Numbered from the stretch's first letter, positions 36,334-45,124 are shown. The stretch: DNA of 64,000 nucleotides from an uncultured Propionibacteriaceae bacterium (GCA_937926975.1 CALBCJ010000011.1:186001-250000), one strand, 5' to 3'. A program made the numbers and translations. The notes: a model not told the origin generated them from the letters alone.

Positions 36334-37089
36334 GTGGCACGCGAGAGCAAGACCCAGAACCAGGGGCCGGTGATCCGCCGCGCGGCGGCCCGGACCCCGA
36401 CCACCACCGACCAGCGGCTGCTGAGCAACGCCGGCGCGACCGACTGGGTGCACGCCGACCCCTGGCGGGTGCTGCGGATCCAGTCAGAGTTCGTCGAGGG
36501 GTTCGGGACCCTGGCCGAGCTGGGCTCTGCTGTGAGCGTCTTCGGCTCGGCCCGGACCAAGCCCGGCCACCCCATGTACGAGGCGGCAGTCCGGATCGGG
36601 CAGCGACTGGCTGGGGCCGGCTTCGCGGTGATCACCGGCGGCGGCCCAGGAATCATGGAGGCCGCCAACAAGGGCGCTCACAAGGCCGGCGGAACGTCGG
36701 TCGGCCTCGGCATCGAGCTGCCTTTCGAGCAGGGCCTGAACAAGTACGTCACGCTGGGCATCAACTTCCGCTACTTCTTTGCCCGCAAGACGATGTTCGT
36801 CAAGTACTCGCAGGGATTCGTGGTGATGCCGGGTGGCTTCGGCACCTTCGACGAGCTCTTCGAGGCCGTCACCCTGGCCCAGACCAACAAGGTCACCGCC
36901 TTCCCCGTGGTCCTGTTCGGGCGCAGCTACTGGCAGCCGATGCTGGACTGGCTGGAGAACACGGTGATGGCCGAGGGCTCCCTGAGCCAGACCGACCTGG
37001 ACATGCTGTCGGTGACCGACGACGTCGGCGAGGTGGTGGACCGGATGCTGGCGCCGGTGCCGACCACACCGCCGAGCGACCCGGCCTAG
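36334..37089 (+). CDS. LOG-family (TIGR00730) nucleotide 5'-monophosphate phosphoribohydrolase
   Basis: A 251-residue Rossmann-like protein with the LOG signature VMPGGFGTFDELFE (PGGxGTxxE) and the catalytic Arg in FFARKTMFVKYS, after VSVFGSARTKPGHPMYEAA. Members release the base from cytokinin riboside monophosphates or other nucleotides; the older label lysine decarboxylase is wrong. The M. tuberculosis counterpart (Rv1205) occupies the same place after dapE. The DivIVA-like gene follows after 17 bases, probably in one transcript. Confidence 0.9.
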   Translation: MARESKTQNQGPVIRRAAARTPTTTDQRLLSNAGATDWVHADPWRVLRIQSEFVEGFGTLAELGSAVSVFGSARTKPGHPMYEAAVRIGQRLAGAGFAVITGGGPGIMEAANKGAHKAGGTSVGLGIELPFEQGLNKYVTLGINFRYFFARKTMFVKYSQGFVVMPGGFGTFDELFEAVTLAQTNKVTAFPVVLFGRSYWQPMLDWLENTVMAEGSLSQTDLDMLSVTDDVGEVVDRMLAPVPTTPPSDPA

Positions 37090-37106
37090 CCGGCAGGGAG
37101 AACGCT

Positions 37107-37409
37107 GTGGAGTGGCTGCTGGCCGCGCTGGCCGTGGTCGTGATCGGGGTTGCTGCCTGTGCCACCACTGGCTGGCTGGGGGAGCTGCCCGATCTGGTCG
37201 ATGACCGGGTAGGGCCCGAGCTGGGTCCCGGGCCGGTGACCCAGGACGACCTGGAGCAGGTCGAGTTCGCCGTTGTCGCCCGGGGGTACTCGATGGAGCA
37301 GGTGGACGAGCTGCTGGCCCAGGTCGCCGAGCAGCTGCCGGCCGGGACCCGGTCGGTGACGGAGCCTGAGACGGGTGCCCGAGCCGACGACCAGAACGTC
37401 GAGGACTGA
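37107..37409 (+). CDS. Small membrane protein with DivIVA-like motif
   Basis: A 100-residue protein with an N-terminal membrane helix (WLLAALAVVVIGVAACATT) and a short helical motif VEFAVVARGYSMEQVDELLA, the core of the DivIVA N-terminal repeat used for membrane-curvature or scaffold binding. The rest is polar and probably disordered. It is co-oriented with the LOG gene. A link to polar growth or septation is inferred from the motif only. Confidence 0.72.
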   Translation: MEWLLAALAVVVIGVAACATTGWLGELPDLVDDRVGPELGPGPVTQDDLEQVEFAVVARGYSMEQVDELLAQVAEQLPAGTRSVTEPETGARADDQNVED

Positions 37410-37524
37410 ACCCGGCAGGGTACCGCCCAGGGGGGCTGGGAAAGCGGTGCCCGACTGTCACCGGTGAGGGCGAACCTGGAATAATGTCCCCGACGAGACC
37501 ACACCACAGAAGGTGAGAACGCGC

Positions 37525-37692
37525 ATGGCTGCCATGAAGCCCCGCACCGGAGACGGCCCGATGGAAGTCACGAAGGAGGGCCGGGGGATCGTGATGCGAG
37601 TCCCGGTCGACGGTGGCGGACGCCTGGTTGTCGAGCTCAACGCCCAGGAGGCGACCGACCTGCTGGAGGCCCTGAGAGGCGTTGTTGGCTGA
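37525..37692 (+). CDS. DUF3117 protein (Rv1211-like)
   Basis: A 55-residue actinobacterial protein, KPRTGDGPMEVTKEGRGIVM then RVPVDGGGRLVVELN, ending in AQEATDLLEALRGVVG. It matches the highly conserved DUF3117 family, which neighbours glgA in M. tuberculosis (Rv1211/Rv1212c). An AGAAGGTGAG ribosome site precedes the ATG, and an AATAAT/TAATGT -10-like stretch sits near 37480. Function unknown. It ends in a hairpin shared with the convergent glgA. Confidence 0.9.
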   Translation: MAAMKPRTGDGPMEVTKEGRGIVMRVPVDGGGRLVVELNAQEATDLLEALRGVVG

Positions 37693-37709
37693 TCCGGTCC
37701 TGACCCGTA

Positions 37710-37740
37710 CGAGCACCCGCCCCTCAGGGACGGGTGCTCG
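37710..37740. terminator. Bidirectional terminator between DUF3117 gene and glgA
   Basis: Ten-base perfect arms CGAGCACCCG/CGGGTGCTCG (37710-37719 with 37731-37740), with further CCCT/AGGG pairing inside. It lies ten bases before the glgA stop and 17 after the DUF3117 stop. Confidence 0.75.
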
Positions 37741-37749
37741 CTGGTTCTG

Positions 37750-38949
37750 TCAGCCGGCTGCGCGGTGGGCGGCGATCGCGGCCTCGTAGACCTGCACCGT
37801 CTGCTCGGCGATCCGGCGCCACGAGAACTCCTCGATGCACCGGGACCGGCCCGCCAGGCCCATCTGCCGGGCCCGCTCGGGGTCGCGGGTGAGCTCGTTG
37901 ATCCGGTCGGCGAAGCCCTGCTCGAAGGCCGCCACCGCGGCCGGGTCGTGGGCCTGCTCCGGGTCGTACGGGACCAGCAGGCCGGTCTCGCCGTCGACCA
38001 CGACCTCCGGGATGCCGCCCACCGCCGAGGCCACCACCGCGGTCTCGCAGGCCATCGCCTCCAGGTTGACGATCCCGAGCGGCTCGTACACCGACGGGCA
38101 GGCGAAGACCGTGGAGTGGGTCAGCACCTGCCGTACGGAGTCGCGCGGCAGCATCTCCTGCACCCAGACCACGCCGCCGCCCCGGGCCGCCTTGAGCTCG
38201 GCGAAGGCCTGGTCGAACTCGGCCGCGATCTCGGGGGTGTCCGGGGCGCCGGCCAGCAGCAGCAGCTGGGTCTCGGGGTCGAGGCGCTGGGCCGCCCGGA
38301 CCAGGTGCACCAGGCCCTTCTGGCGGGTGATCCGGCCCACGAAGGTCACGACCGGCCGGGACCGGTCGACCCCCAGCCCGTCGATCACGTCGGTGGCCGG
38401 GTCGGGGCGGAACTCCTCAGGGTCGATCCCGTTCTTGACAACGTGGATCTTGGAGCGCTTCACGAACGGGTAGGCCTGCTGGATGTTGGCGATCATCGCC
38501 TCGCTGACCGCGATCACGGCGTCCGCCTCGGCGTACGCGGTCCGCTCGATCCACGAGCTGACCCGGTAGCCGCCGCCCAGCTGCTCGGCCTTCCAGGGCC
38601 GGTCTGGCTCCAGCGAGTGGGCGGTCACCACGAGCGGTACGTCGTGGTAGTGGCCGGCGATGATGCCGGCGAACTGGGCGTACCAGGTGTGGGCGTGGAC
38701 CACGTCGACCTCTCCGATGGCCGCGGCCATCGCGACGTCCGCACCGAGGGTCCGGATCGCGGCGTTGGCGCCCTCGGGGTAGGTCTCCGGGTGGCTGGTC
38801 GCCCCCTCGCGCGGCTCGCCCATCGCCTGCACCTCGACCGAGTCGCAGAGCGGGCGCAGCTGAGGGACGAGCTGGCCGACGTGGACGCCGGCTCCGCCGT
38901 AGATGAAGGGGGGGTACTCACGGGTGAGGATCGAGACGCGTAGGGCCAT
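37750..38949 (-). CDS. glgA: Glycogen synthase/maltose-1-phosphate synthase, GT4 family (GlgA/GlgM)
   Basis: A 399-residue GT-B glycosyltransferase of the actinobacterial GlgA (GlgM) type. It begins LRVSILTREYPPFIYGGAGV, has the acceptor loop HAHTWYAQFAG and the donor-site block EPLGIVNLEAMACETAVVAS then GGIPEVVVDGETGLLVPYDP with the EX7E glutamates. In mycobacteria the enzyme uses ADP-glucose to make maltose-1-phosphate for alpha-glucan; either that or direct glycogen elongation is possible. The frame opens at 38970, but ATG 38949 is the family start. It is divergent from glgC. Confidence 0.93.
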   Translation of the reverse strand: MALRVSILTREYPPFIYGGAGVHVGQLVPQLRPLCDSVEVQAMGEPREGATSHPETYPEGANAAIRTLGADVAMAAAIGEVDVVHAHTWYAQFAGIIAGHYHDVPLVVTAHSLEPDRPWKAEQLGGGYRVSSWIERTAYAEADAVIAVSEAMIANIQQAYPFVKRSKIHVVKNGIDPEEFRPDPATDVIDGLGVDRSRPVVTFVGRITRQKGLVHLVRAAQRLDPETQLLLLAGAPDTPEIAAEFDQAFAELKAARGGGVVWVQEMLPRDSVRQVLTHSTVFACPSVYEPLGIVNLEAMACETAVVASAVGGIPEVVVDGETGLLVPYDPEQAHDPAAVAAFEQGFADRINELTRDPERARQMGLAGRSRCIEEFSWRRIAEQTVQVYEAAIAAHRAAG

Positions 38950-39046
38950 GGGTGGATGCTTGCACACCACGACGGCCGGTGTCAGAAATATAGGGAAACT
39001 TCCGGCATCTGCCCCCAGCCGGCCCTCGGGAGCATAGGGTCAGTCC
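38950..39046. promoter_or_regulatory. Divergent glgA/glgC promoter region
   Basis: For glgC, TAGGGT (39035-39040) ends six bases before ATG 39047, a leaderless arrangement. For glgA an AT-rich TATATT on the minus strand near 38990 is the best -10. The 97 bases would allow shared control of the two genes. Confidence 0.5.
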
Positions 39047-40276
39047 ATGGTGACCCGACCGAATGCCCTGTCGATTGTCCTAGCAGGTGGCGAGGGCAAG
39101 CGCCTGATGCCGCTGACCGCTGACCGGGCCAAGCCGGCTGTCCCGTTTGGCGGAACCTACCGGCTGATCGACTTCGTCCTGTCGAACCTGGTGAACTCCG
39201 ACCTGCGCAAGATCGCGGTGCTCACCCAGTACAAGTCGCACTCGCTGGACCGGCACATCTCGGTGACCTGGCGGATGTCGGTGCTGCTGAACAACTACGT
39301 CACCTCGGTGCCGGCGCAGCAGCGTACGGGGAAGCAGTGGTTCCAGGGCAGCGCCGACGCGATCTACCAGTCGCTGAACCTGATCGAGGACGACGGGCCG
39401 GACTACATCGTGGTCTTCGGCGCCGACAACATCTACCGCATGGACGTCGAGCAGATGCTGGAGGCGCACATCGACTCCGGGCTCGACTGCACCGTCGCTG
39501 GGATCCGGGTGCCGCGTCACGAGGCCAGCGCCTTCGGGATCATCGACGCCGCCCCCGACAGCAAGATCCGCCAGTTCCTGGAGAAGCCGGCCGACCCGCC
39601 CGGGCTGCCGGACTCGCCTGAGGAGTCGTTCGCCTCGATGGGCAACTACATCTTCACCACCGAGGCCTTCGTCGAGATGCTGCACCAGGACGCGGCCTGC
39701 GAGGACTCCAAGCACGACATGGGCGGCAACATCATCCCGGCCTTCGTCGGTGCCGGCAGCGCCCAGGTGTACGACTTCACCACCAACGAGGTTCCCGGGG
39801 CGACCGACAAGGACCGCAACTACTGGCGCGACGTGGGCACCCTGGACGCGTACCACGAGGCCCACATGGACCTGGTGAGCGTCGACCCGGACTTCAACCT
39901 GTACAACCGCCACTGGCCGATCTGGACCTCCCAGGCCCAGGCCCCGGGCGCCAAGTTCACCCTCCGCGGCAACGCCGAGGACTCGATCGTCGGGGCCGGG
40001 TGCATCATCTCCGGCGGTGACGTCGACCGCTCGGTGCTGAGCCCGAACGTGTACATCGAGAAGTGGGCCAAGATCGAGGAGAGCATCCTCTTCTCCGGCT
40101 GCCGGATCGGGCGCAACGCCCAGGTCCGGCGGGCCATCCTGGACAAGAACGTGATCGTGCCCGACGGTGCCGAGATCGGCATCAACCACGACCACGACCG
40201 GGCCCGCGGCTACGTGGTCACGGACTCCGGGATCACCGTGGTCACCAAGAACACCAAGGTGCCGCAGGAGTGGTGA
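39047..40276 (+). CDS. glgC: Glucose-1-phosphate adenylyltransferase
   Basis: Makes ADP-glucose from glucose-1-phosphate and ATP, the committed step of glycogen synthesis. A 409-residue protein: nucleotidyltransferase domain with LAGGEGKRLMPLTADRAKPA, catalytic Asp in FGADNIYRMDVEQML, sugar-binding FLEKPADPPG and SMGNYIF, then a left-handed beta-helix at the C-terminus (RGNAEDSIVGAGCIISGGDV). It supplies GlgA, encoded divergently. Confidence 0.97.
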   Translation: MVTRPNALSIVLAGGEGKRLMPLTADRAKPAVPFGGTYRLIDFVLSNLVNSDLRKIAVLTQYKSHSLDRHISVTWRMSVLLNNYVTSVPAQQRTGKQWFQGSADAIYQSLNLIEDDGPDYIVVFGADNIYRMDVEQMLEAHIDSGLDCTVAGIRVPRHEASAFGIIDAAPDSKIRQFLEKPADPPGLPDSPEESFASMGNYIFTTEAFVEMLHQDAACEDSKHDMGGNIIPAFVGAGSAQVYDFTTNEVPGATDKDRNYWRDVGTLDAYHEAHMDLVSVDPDFNLYNRHWPIWTSQAQAPGAKFTLRGNAEDSIVGAGCIISGGDVDRSVLSPNVYIEKWAKIEESILFSGCRIGRNAQVRRAILDKNVIVPDGAEIGINHDHDRARGYVVTDSGITVVTKNTKVPQEW

Positions 40277-40405
40277 GGCTGCGGCCGGGACCAGGCCCTG
40301 TGACCAGGCCCCGGCCCAGTGCCGCTGAGTCTGGTGCCGCTGGGCCCGGTGCCGCTGCGGGCGCCAGGGAGCCCCGGTGCGTTGGCTCGACCGGGCCCCG
40401 GGTGG

Positions 40406-41071
40406 CTAGGCGTTCTTGACCGCGGCCAGGATCCCGTCCCCGACCGGCAGCAGAACCGGGGTCAGGGCCCTGGTCTCGTGGACCGCCTGCAGCACCTCCC
40501 GGGTGATCACTGCCTCGTCGCTCTGGTTGGTCGGCTCGGCCACGGTGCCGCCCATCAGGGCGTGGTGCAGCACCAGGACCCCGCCCGAGCGCAGCAGCCG
40601 CAGAGCCTGCTCCAGGCACTCGTGGGCCTCCAGCGGGTCACCGTCGATCAGGACCAGGTCGTACGCGGCGTCACTGAGCTTCGGCAGCACGGTCAGCGGG
40701 GCGCCGGCGATGGTCCGCAGCCGCTGCGGCCGGATCCCGGTACCGGTGATGATCTGGCGGGCGATGTTCTGGTGCTCAGGCTCGGGGTCGATCGTGGTCA
40801 GCACCCCGTCGGCGTGCATCCCGGTCAGCAGCGCCAGCGCCGCCACCCCGGTCCCGGTCCCGACCTGGACCGCTGACCGGGCGTCAACCACCCGGGCCAA
40901 GAAGGTCAGTACCTGAGCCGCCCCCCGGCTCGGGGGGGTGAGCCGCAGGTCCGCGGCGGCGCGGCGGGCCAGGGTGCTGGTCTCGCTGTCGGGGACGTAG
41001 TCCTCGCAGTAGGCCCATGCGGCGGGCTTGGGAGCGTACTTGCCTGACGTGGTGGAGCTCACGCTGCTCAC
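40406..41071 (-). CDS. SAM-dependent O-methyltransferase (Rv1220c-like)
   Basis: A class I methyltransferase of about 221 residues from the catechol/caffeoyl-CoA O-methyltransferase family. The SAM site motif AVQVGTGTGVAALALLTGM, GVLTTIDPEPEHQNIARQ and the metal-binding LVLIDGDPLEAHE are present. The substrate is unknown. The frame is open to 41503, running through the dapA start region. GTG 41071 or 41062, both just after a TAGGGT box, are more likely, and a third in-frame ATG lies at 41092. In many actinobacteria this gene lies next to sigE; here dapA is found instead. Confidence 0.83.
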   Translation of the reverse strand: MSSVSSTTSGKYAPKPAAWAYCEDYVPDSETSTLARRAAADLRLTPPSRGAAQVLTFLARVVDARSAVQVGTGTGVAALALLTGMHADGVLTTIDPEPEHQNIARQIITGTGIRPQRLRTIAGAPLTVLPKLSDAAYDLVLIDGDPLEAHECLEQALRLLRSGGVLVLHHALMGGTVAEPTNQSDEAVITREVLQAVHETRALTPVLLPVGDGILAAVKNA

Positions 41072-41177
41072 CCTACCCACACCCCTTACCATGACTGCAT
41101 GACTCACCCGACGAGTGCCAAGATCTGGTGCTGGGGGCGAGGACGAGTCGGGGATCCCTGGCACTGGGAGGCTTGAG

Positions 41178-42059
41178 ATGAGTACAGCACCGTTCGGGCG
41201 GCTGCTGACCGCCATGGTCACCCCGTTCACCGCGGACGGGGAGCTGGACCTTGAGGCGGCCGCCGCGCTGGCCGCGTACCTGGTTGACGAGCAGCGCAAC
41301 GACGCGCTGGTCATCAACGGCACCACCGGCGAGTCGCCGACCACCACCGACGAGGAGAAGCGTCGGCTGCTGGAGGTCGTGGTCGCCACGGTGGGGGACC
41401 GGGCCCAGGTCCTGGCCGGGGTCGGCACCAACGACACGTACCACTCGGTCGGACGGGTCCGCGACGCCGCCGAGGTGGGGGCGCACGGGCTGCTGGCGGT
41501 CACGCCGTACTACTCCCGCCCGCCGCAGGACGCGATCATCGAGCACTTCCGGACGCTCGCCGACGCCTCGGACCTGCCGCTGATGCTGTACGACATCCCG
41601 CACCGGGCCGGGGTAGCGCTGGAGAGCGACACCCTGCTGCGGCTGGCCGAGCACCCCCGGGTCGTGGCGGTCAAGGACGCCAAGGGCCAGCCGGCCGCCT
41701 CGGCCGTGGTGATGGCGCAGAGCGGACTGGCCTACTACGCCGGTGACGACGCCATGCTGCTGCCGCTGATGGCGGTCGGCGGGGTCGGGGTGGTCGGCAC
41801 CTCCACCCACGTCACCGGTGCCCGGACCGCCGACTGCATCGCTGCCTGGCTGGCCGGTGACCTGGAGCAGGCGCTGCGGATCTACCGCGAGCTGCTGCCG
41901 GTGTACACCGGGGTCTTCGCCACCCAGGCAGTGATGCTGGTCAAGGCCGCCCTGAGGGCTCGCGGGCGCCCGGTCGGCTCGGTACGGCGCCCGCTGCTGG
42001 ACGCCACCGAGGCTGAGACCGCCCGCTTCGTGGCGCTGCTGGACGCCGCCGGGCTCTGA
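41178..42059 (+). CDS. dapA: 4-Hydroxy-tetrahydrodipicolinate synthase
   Basis: Condenses pyruvate with aspartate semialdehyde, the first step of the lysine/diaminopimelate branch. A 293-residue TIM barrel: Schiff-base Lys in VVAVKDAKGQ, catalytic Tyr in LMLYDIPHRAGV and the TTGE motif in NGTTGESPTTTDEEK. The frame opens earlier (41115), but ATG 41178 follows a GGGAGG site. Other NAL-superfamily aldolases are possible, yet the active site and nearby dapC/dapD/dapE support DapA. dapB is not in the window. Confidence 0.9.
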   Translation: MSTAPFGRLLTAMVTPFTADGELDLEAAAALAAYLVDEQRNDALVINGTTGESPTTTDEEKRRLLEVVVATVGDRAQVLAGVGTNDTYHSVGRVRDAAEVGAHGLLAVTPYYSRPPQDAIIEHFRTLADASDLPLMLYDIPHRAGVALESDTLLRLAEHPRVVAVKDAKGQPAASAVVMAQSGLAYYAGDDAMLLPLMAVGGVGVVGTSTHVTGARTADCIAAWLAGDLEQALRIYRELLPVYTGVFATQAVMLVKAALRARGRPVGSVRRPLLDATEAETARFVALLDAAGL

Positions 42060-42093
42060 CCTGACCGGGGACTGGCCCGGCCGACGGAGCGGC

Positions 42094-42099
42094 TATCCT
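42094..42099 (+). promoter_or_regulatory. -10 box, leaderless promoter of tatB
   Basis: TATCCT ends seven bases before GTG 42107. Confidence 0.5.
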
Positions 42100-42106
42100 T
42101 CAGCCC

Positions 42107-42499
42107 GTGGACCTTGGGGCGCCGGAGATCATCATGCTGGCCTTCCTGGCTGTCTTGATGTTCGGCCCGGAGAAGCTGCCCGGCTTCGCCCGCAAGGCGG
42201 CCCGGGTGGTGCGCTACATCAGCGCGATCGCCAACGACGCCAAGGGGCAGCTGCAGGCCGAGCTGGGGCCCGAGTGGGACGGCTTCGAGCTCAGCGACCT
42301 GAACCCGAAGACCTTCGTCCAGCGTCACCTGCTGGACTCGAGCGAGGTGGCCGAGGTGCGCTCCGCGCTGCAGGAGTCCCGGGCGGCACTGGAGTCTGGC
42401 GCCCAGGACGTCACCGAGGCGGTCCACAGCGCCAGTGACGCGGCTGCCGGGCCGGAACCGGTCCCGGTCGGCTCCCCGTACGACTCCGAGGCCACCTAG
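42107..42499 (+). CDS. tatB: Sec-independent protein translocase subunit TatB
   Basis: A 130-residue protein with the TatA/B fold: short N-terminal helix (APEIIMLAFLAVLMFG), the FGPEKLP hinge, an amphipathic helix (GFARKAARVVRYISAIANDA) and a long polar tail. The Glu in the helix (PEIIML) and the long tail favour TatB over TatA. It binds twin-arginine signal peptides together with TatC. tatA/tatC are not in the window. Its stop is one base from the stop of the convergent ThrE-like gene. Confidence 0.93.
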   Translation: MDLGAPEIIMLAFLAVLMFGPEKLPGFARKAARVVRYISAIANDAKGQLQAELGPEWDGFELSDLNPKTFVQRHLLDSSEVAEVRSALQESRAALESGAQDVTEAVHSASDAAAGPEPVPVGSPYDSEAT

Positions 42500-42500
42500 G

Positions 42501-43814
42501 TCAGCGCCGGCGCCGCAGTCCCGGCAGCCCGAGCCGCAGCTGCGGCGGGTCAGGCCGGGTGAAGGCCCACTCCGGGTCGGTCACCATCCGGGCTACCGAC
42601 AGCCCGCCGACCATGGCGATCACGGCGAGGACCACCGCGACCGCGTTCTGCAGCGCCCGCAGGGTGTCGGCGGTGTCGAAGTAGAGCAGGGTCCGCAGCG
42701 CCGCCCCGCCAGGGATCGAGATCAGCAGGGTGGGAACGGTCATGATGATCTTCTCCAGGTCGAAGACCGCCCCGGCCACCGCGCACAGCAGCCCGATCAG
42801 GACACAGCCGACGAAGGTCGCGACGTGGTTGCTGACCTGGTGGTCGAGCAGGGTGAGCCGCAGCGCGTTCCCGATCACGGCGATCGTGCCGGAGGCCACC
42901 GCCGCGCTGGTAGGGGAGTTGAACATCATCGCCCAGCCGAAGACGGCGGTGAAGCTGGCCAGCAGCCTCACCGACCACAGCAGCAGCGGGTGCCAGGGCT
43001 GGACCGGCACCTCCTGCGGGGAGACCCCGGCCAGGGTGGCCACCACCCACACCCCGATCCCCATCGCCAGCAGCACGACCGCGGCATAGCCGAGCCGGGG
43101 GATCCCGGCCGACATGTCGAGCCGGGTGATGTCGAGCCCGGCGGTGACCAGGGGGAAGCCGGGGATCAGGAAGATCGAGGCGCTGACCAGGCCCACCCCG
43201 TACGCGCTGCTCGGGCTGCCGGTCACCGCGGCCAGCAGGGCCGCGAACCCGACGTACCCGGCGGAGGCGACCACGGTCGAGGTCAGCATCACCGCGATCA
43301 CGTTCAGCCGGGCCGCGATCAGCGTGCGGTGCAGCCCGTACGCGATCATCGAGGCGGGCAGCACCGCCAGGACCTCCCGCCAGCCACCGTGGCTGAGCAC
43401 GGTGATGCTGGCGCAGGCCAGCGCCACCAGGGCCGCCAGCCAGCGGGCCCGGTGCAGCGGGCGGGTGTGCTCGATCACCCGGAGCCGGCGCTCAACGTCG
43501 ACCTCCTCACCGGCCCGCAGCCGCTTGGTCAGGTCGTGCAGCATCTCGATCCGGTGCGCGTTCACCCCGCTGCCTCGAACCTCGGAGGTCTGGGTACGGA
43601 AGATGCCGCGCCGGGTGACGGTCAGCACGATCCCGGTGTAGGTGATCTGGGCCCGCAGCTCGTCCATCCCCTGGTCTCGGGCCACCGCCCGCATCAGGTC
43701 CCGGACCCGCAGTGAGCTGGTCCCGGCGCCGAGCATCAGGATCCCGGCCTTGAGAACCAGGTTGCAGCGATGGATCAGGTCCCTCGGCTCCAGGTCGTCC
43801 TCGCTCGCACGCAC
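42501..43814 (-). CDS. Threonine/serine exporter, ThrE family
   Basis: A 437-residue protein with a ~125-residue cytosolic N-terminal domain (DLIHRCNLVLKAGILMLGAG; EMLHDLTKRLRAGEEVDVER) and about ten membrane helices split into the two ThrE halves. Known members in Corynebacterium export threonine and serine. The start is GTG 43814, eight bases after a TAGGCT box. Serine export would fit with serA/serC elsewhere in the window, but other substrates are possible. Confidence 0.88.
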   Translation of the reverse strand: MRASEDDLEPRDLIHRCNLVLKAGILMLGAGTSSLRVRDLMRAVARDQGMDELRAQITYTGIVLTVTRRGIFRTQTSEVRGSGVNAHRIEMLHDLTKRLRAGEEVDVERRLRVIEHTRPLHRARWLAALVALACASITVLSHGGWREVLAVLPASMIAYGLHRTLIAARLNVIAVMLTSTVVASAGYVGFAALLAAVTGSPSSAYGVGLVSASIFLIPGFPLVTAGLDITRLDMSAGIPRLGYAAVVLLAMGIGVWVVATLAGVSPQEVPVQPWHPLLLWSVRLLASFTAVFGWAMMFNSPTSAAVASGTIAVIGNALRLTLLDHQVSNHVATFVGCVLIGLLCAVAGAVFDLEKIIMTVPTLLISIPGGAALRTLLYFDTADTLRALQNAVAVVLAVIAMVGGLSVARMVTDPEWAFTRPDPPQLRLGLPGLRRRR

Positions 43815-43822
43815 GACCGGCG

Positions 43823-43828
43823 AGCCTA
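43823..43828 (-). promoter_or_regulatory. -10 box, leaderless promoter of the ThrE-like gene
   Basis: TAGGCT on the minus strand, eight bases before GTG 43814. Confidence 0.45.
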
Positions 43829-43960
43829 CCGAGACTGGGCCCGGGAGCCGAACCCGGACCGGCGACCCGTCGGCGCGATGAGTCGACGAACCCCCGGCAG
43901 CCCGCCTGGGTGATGGTGGCGGCCTCCTACAGCTACCTGATCAGCACCGCGATCCCGGTC

Positions 43961-45124
43961 TCAGCCGACCGGCGACAGCCCGAGCGGCACCCCGACCAGA
44001 CTGGGCCGCGAGCCGGCCAGCCGCTGCGCCAGGCCGACGATCGCGGCCGCGCTGGGCCGGGTCGGGTCGAGCGTGGCCAGCGGGGTGCCGGCGTCCCCGG
44101 CCGCCCGCAGGTCCGGCTCCAGCGGGATCTGGGCGACCAGCGGAACCTCGTAGCCCAGCCGCTCGGTGAGCTCGGCGGCCACCTCCTGGCCGCCGCCGGA
44201 GCCGAAGACCTCAACCCGGTGGGTCCGCTCGCAGTGCGGGCAGGTGGTCTCCAGGTAGGACATGTTCTCCACCACCCCGATCACCTGCTGGTGCAGGATG
44301 CTGGCGATGGTCCCGGCCCGGCCTGCCACCTCGGTCGCCGCCGGCTGCGGGGTAGTGACCACGAGCACCTCGGCACTAGGCAGCTTCTGCCCCAGCGAGA
44401 TCGCGATGTCACCGGTCCCGGGCGGCAGGTCCAGCAGTAGGAAGTCCAGGTCACCCCAGTACACATCAGCCAGCAGCTGGGTCAGGGCCCGGTCCAGGAC
44501 CGGCCCCCGCCAGGCCACCACCTGGTCCCGGGACGGCTTCATCATCCCGACCGAGATCACCTTGATGCCCTGCTTCTCGACCGGCAGCAGCATCCCGACA
44601 TCCTCCAGCGGGGTCGGGCCCTCGTCCTCGGAGACCCCCAGCATGTCGGGCACCGAGTGCCCGTACACGTCGGCGTCGAGCAGACCGACCTTCTGCCCCT
44701 GCGCAGCCAGGGCGACCGCGAGGTTGACCGTCACCGAGGACTTGCCGACGCCGCCCTTGCCGGAGGCGACCGCGACCACCCGGGTGTGGTTGGTCGGCTT
44801 GGCGAACGGGATCTCCCGCTCCGGGACCCCGCCGCGCAGCTGGGCCCGCAGGGCGGCCCGCTGCTCGTCGTCCATCACGCCGAGCTCGACGCGGACCTCG
44901 CTGACCTGGTCCACCGCCTGAACCGCGGCGGTGACGTCGTTGCGCAGCCGGTCCCGCAGCGGACAGCCTCCGGTCGTGAGCAGAATCCTGACGAAGACCC
45001 GGTTCTGCTCGTCGGCGCTGACCTCGTCGACCATGCCGAGGTCGGTGATCGGGCGGTGGATCTCGGGGTCCTCCACGGTGTGCAGGGCAGCCCGGACCTT
45101 GGGCAGCAGCGGGTGCTCAGACAT
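43961..45124 (-). CDS. mrp: Mrp/NBP35-type iron-sulfur cluster carrier ATPase
   Basis: A 387-residue protein: N-terminal MIP18/DUF59 domain (TVEDPEIHRPITDLGMVDEV) and a P-loop ATPase with deviant Walker A ASGKGGVGKSSVTVNLA near residue 120. It has the CxxC in ETTCPHCERTHRVEVFG that holds a bridging 4Fe-4S cluster between two subunits. It loads apo-proteins with iron-sulfur clusters in the cytosol. In M. tuberculosis mrp (Rv1229c) is found at the same relative position. Confidence 0.95.
   Translation of the reverse strand: MSEHPLLPKVRAALHTVEDPEIHRPITDLGMVDEVSADEQNRVFVRILLTTGGCPLRDRLRNDVTAAVQAVDQVSEVRVELGVMDDEQRAALRAQLRGGVPEREIPFAKPTNHTRVVAVASGKGGVGKSSVTVNLAVALAAQGQKVGLLDADVYGHSVPDMLGVSEDEGPTPLEDVGMLLPVEKQGIKVISVGMMKPSRDQVVAWRGPVLDRALTQLLADVYWGDLDFLLLDLPPGTGDIAISLGQKLPSAEVLVVTTPQPAATEVAGRAGTIASILHQQVIGVVENMSYLETTCPHCERTHRVEVFGSGGGQEVAAELTERLGYEVPLVAQIPLEPDLRAAGDAGTPLATLDPTRPSAAAIVGLAQRLAGSRPSLVGVPLGLSPVG

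Noticed and set aside
36334..37089. Lysine decarboxylase
   Set aside because: PGGxGTxxE places it in the LOG phosphoribohydrolase family; the old name is a misannotation, despite the nearby dap genes.
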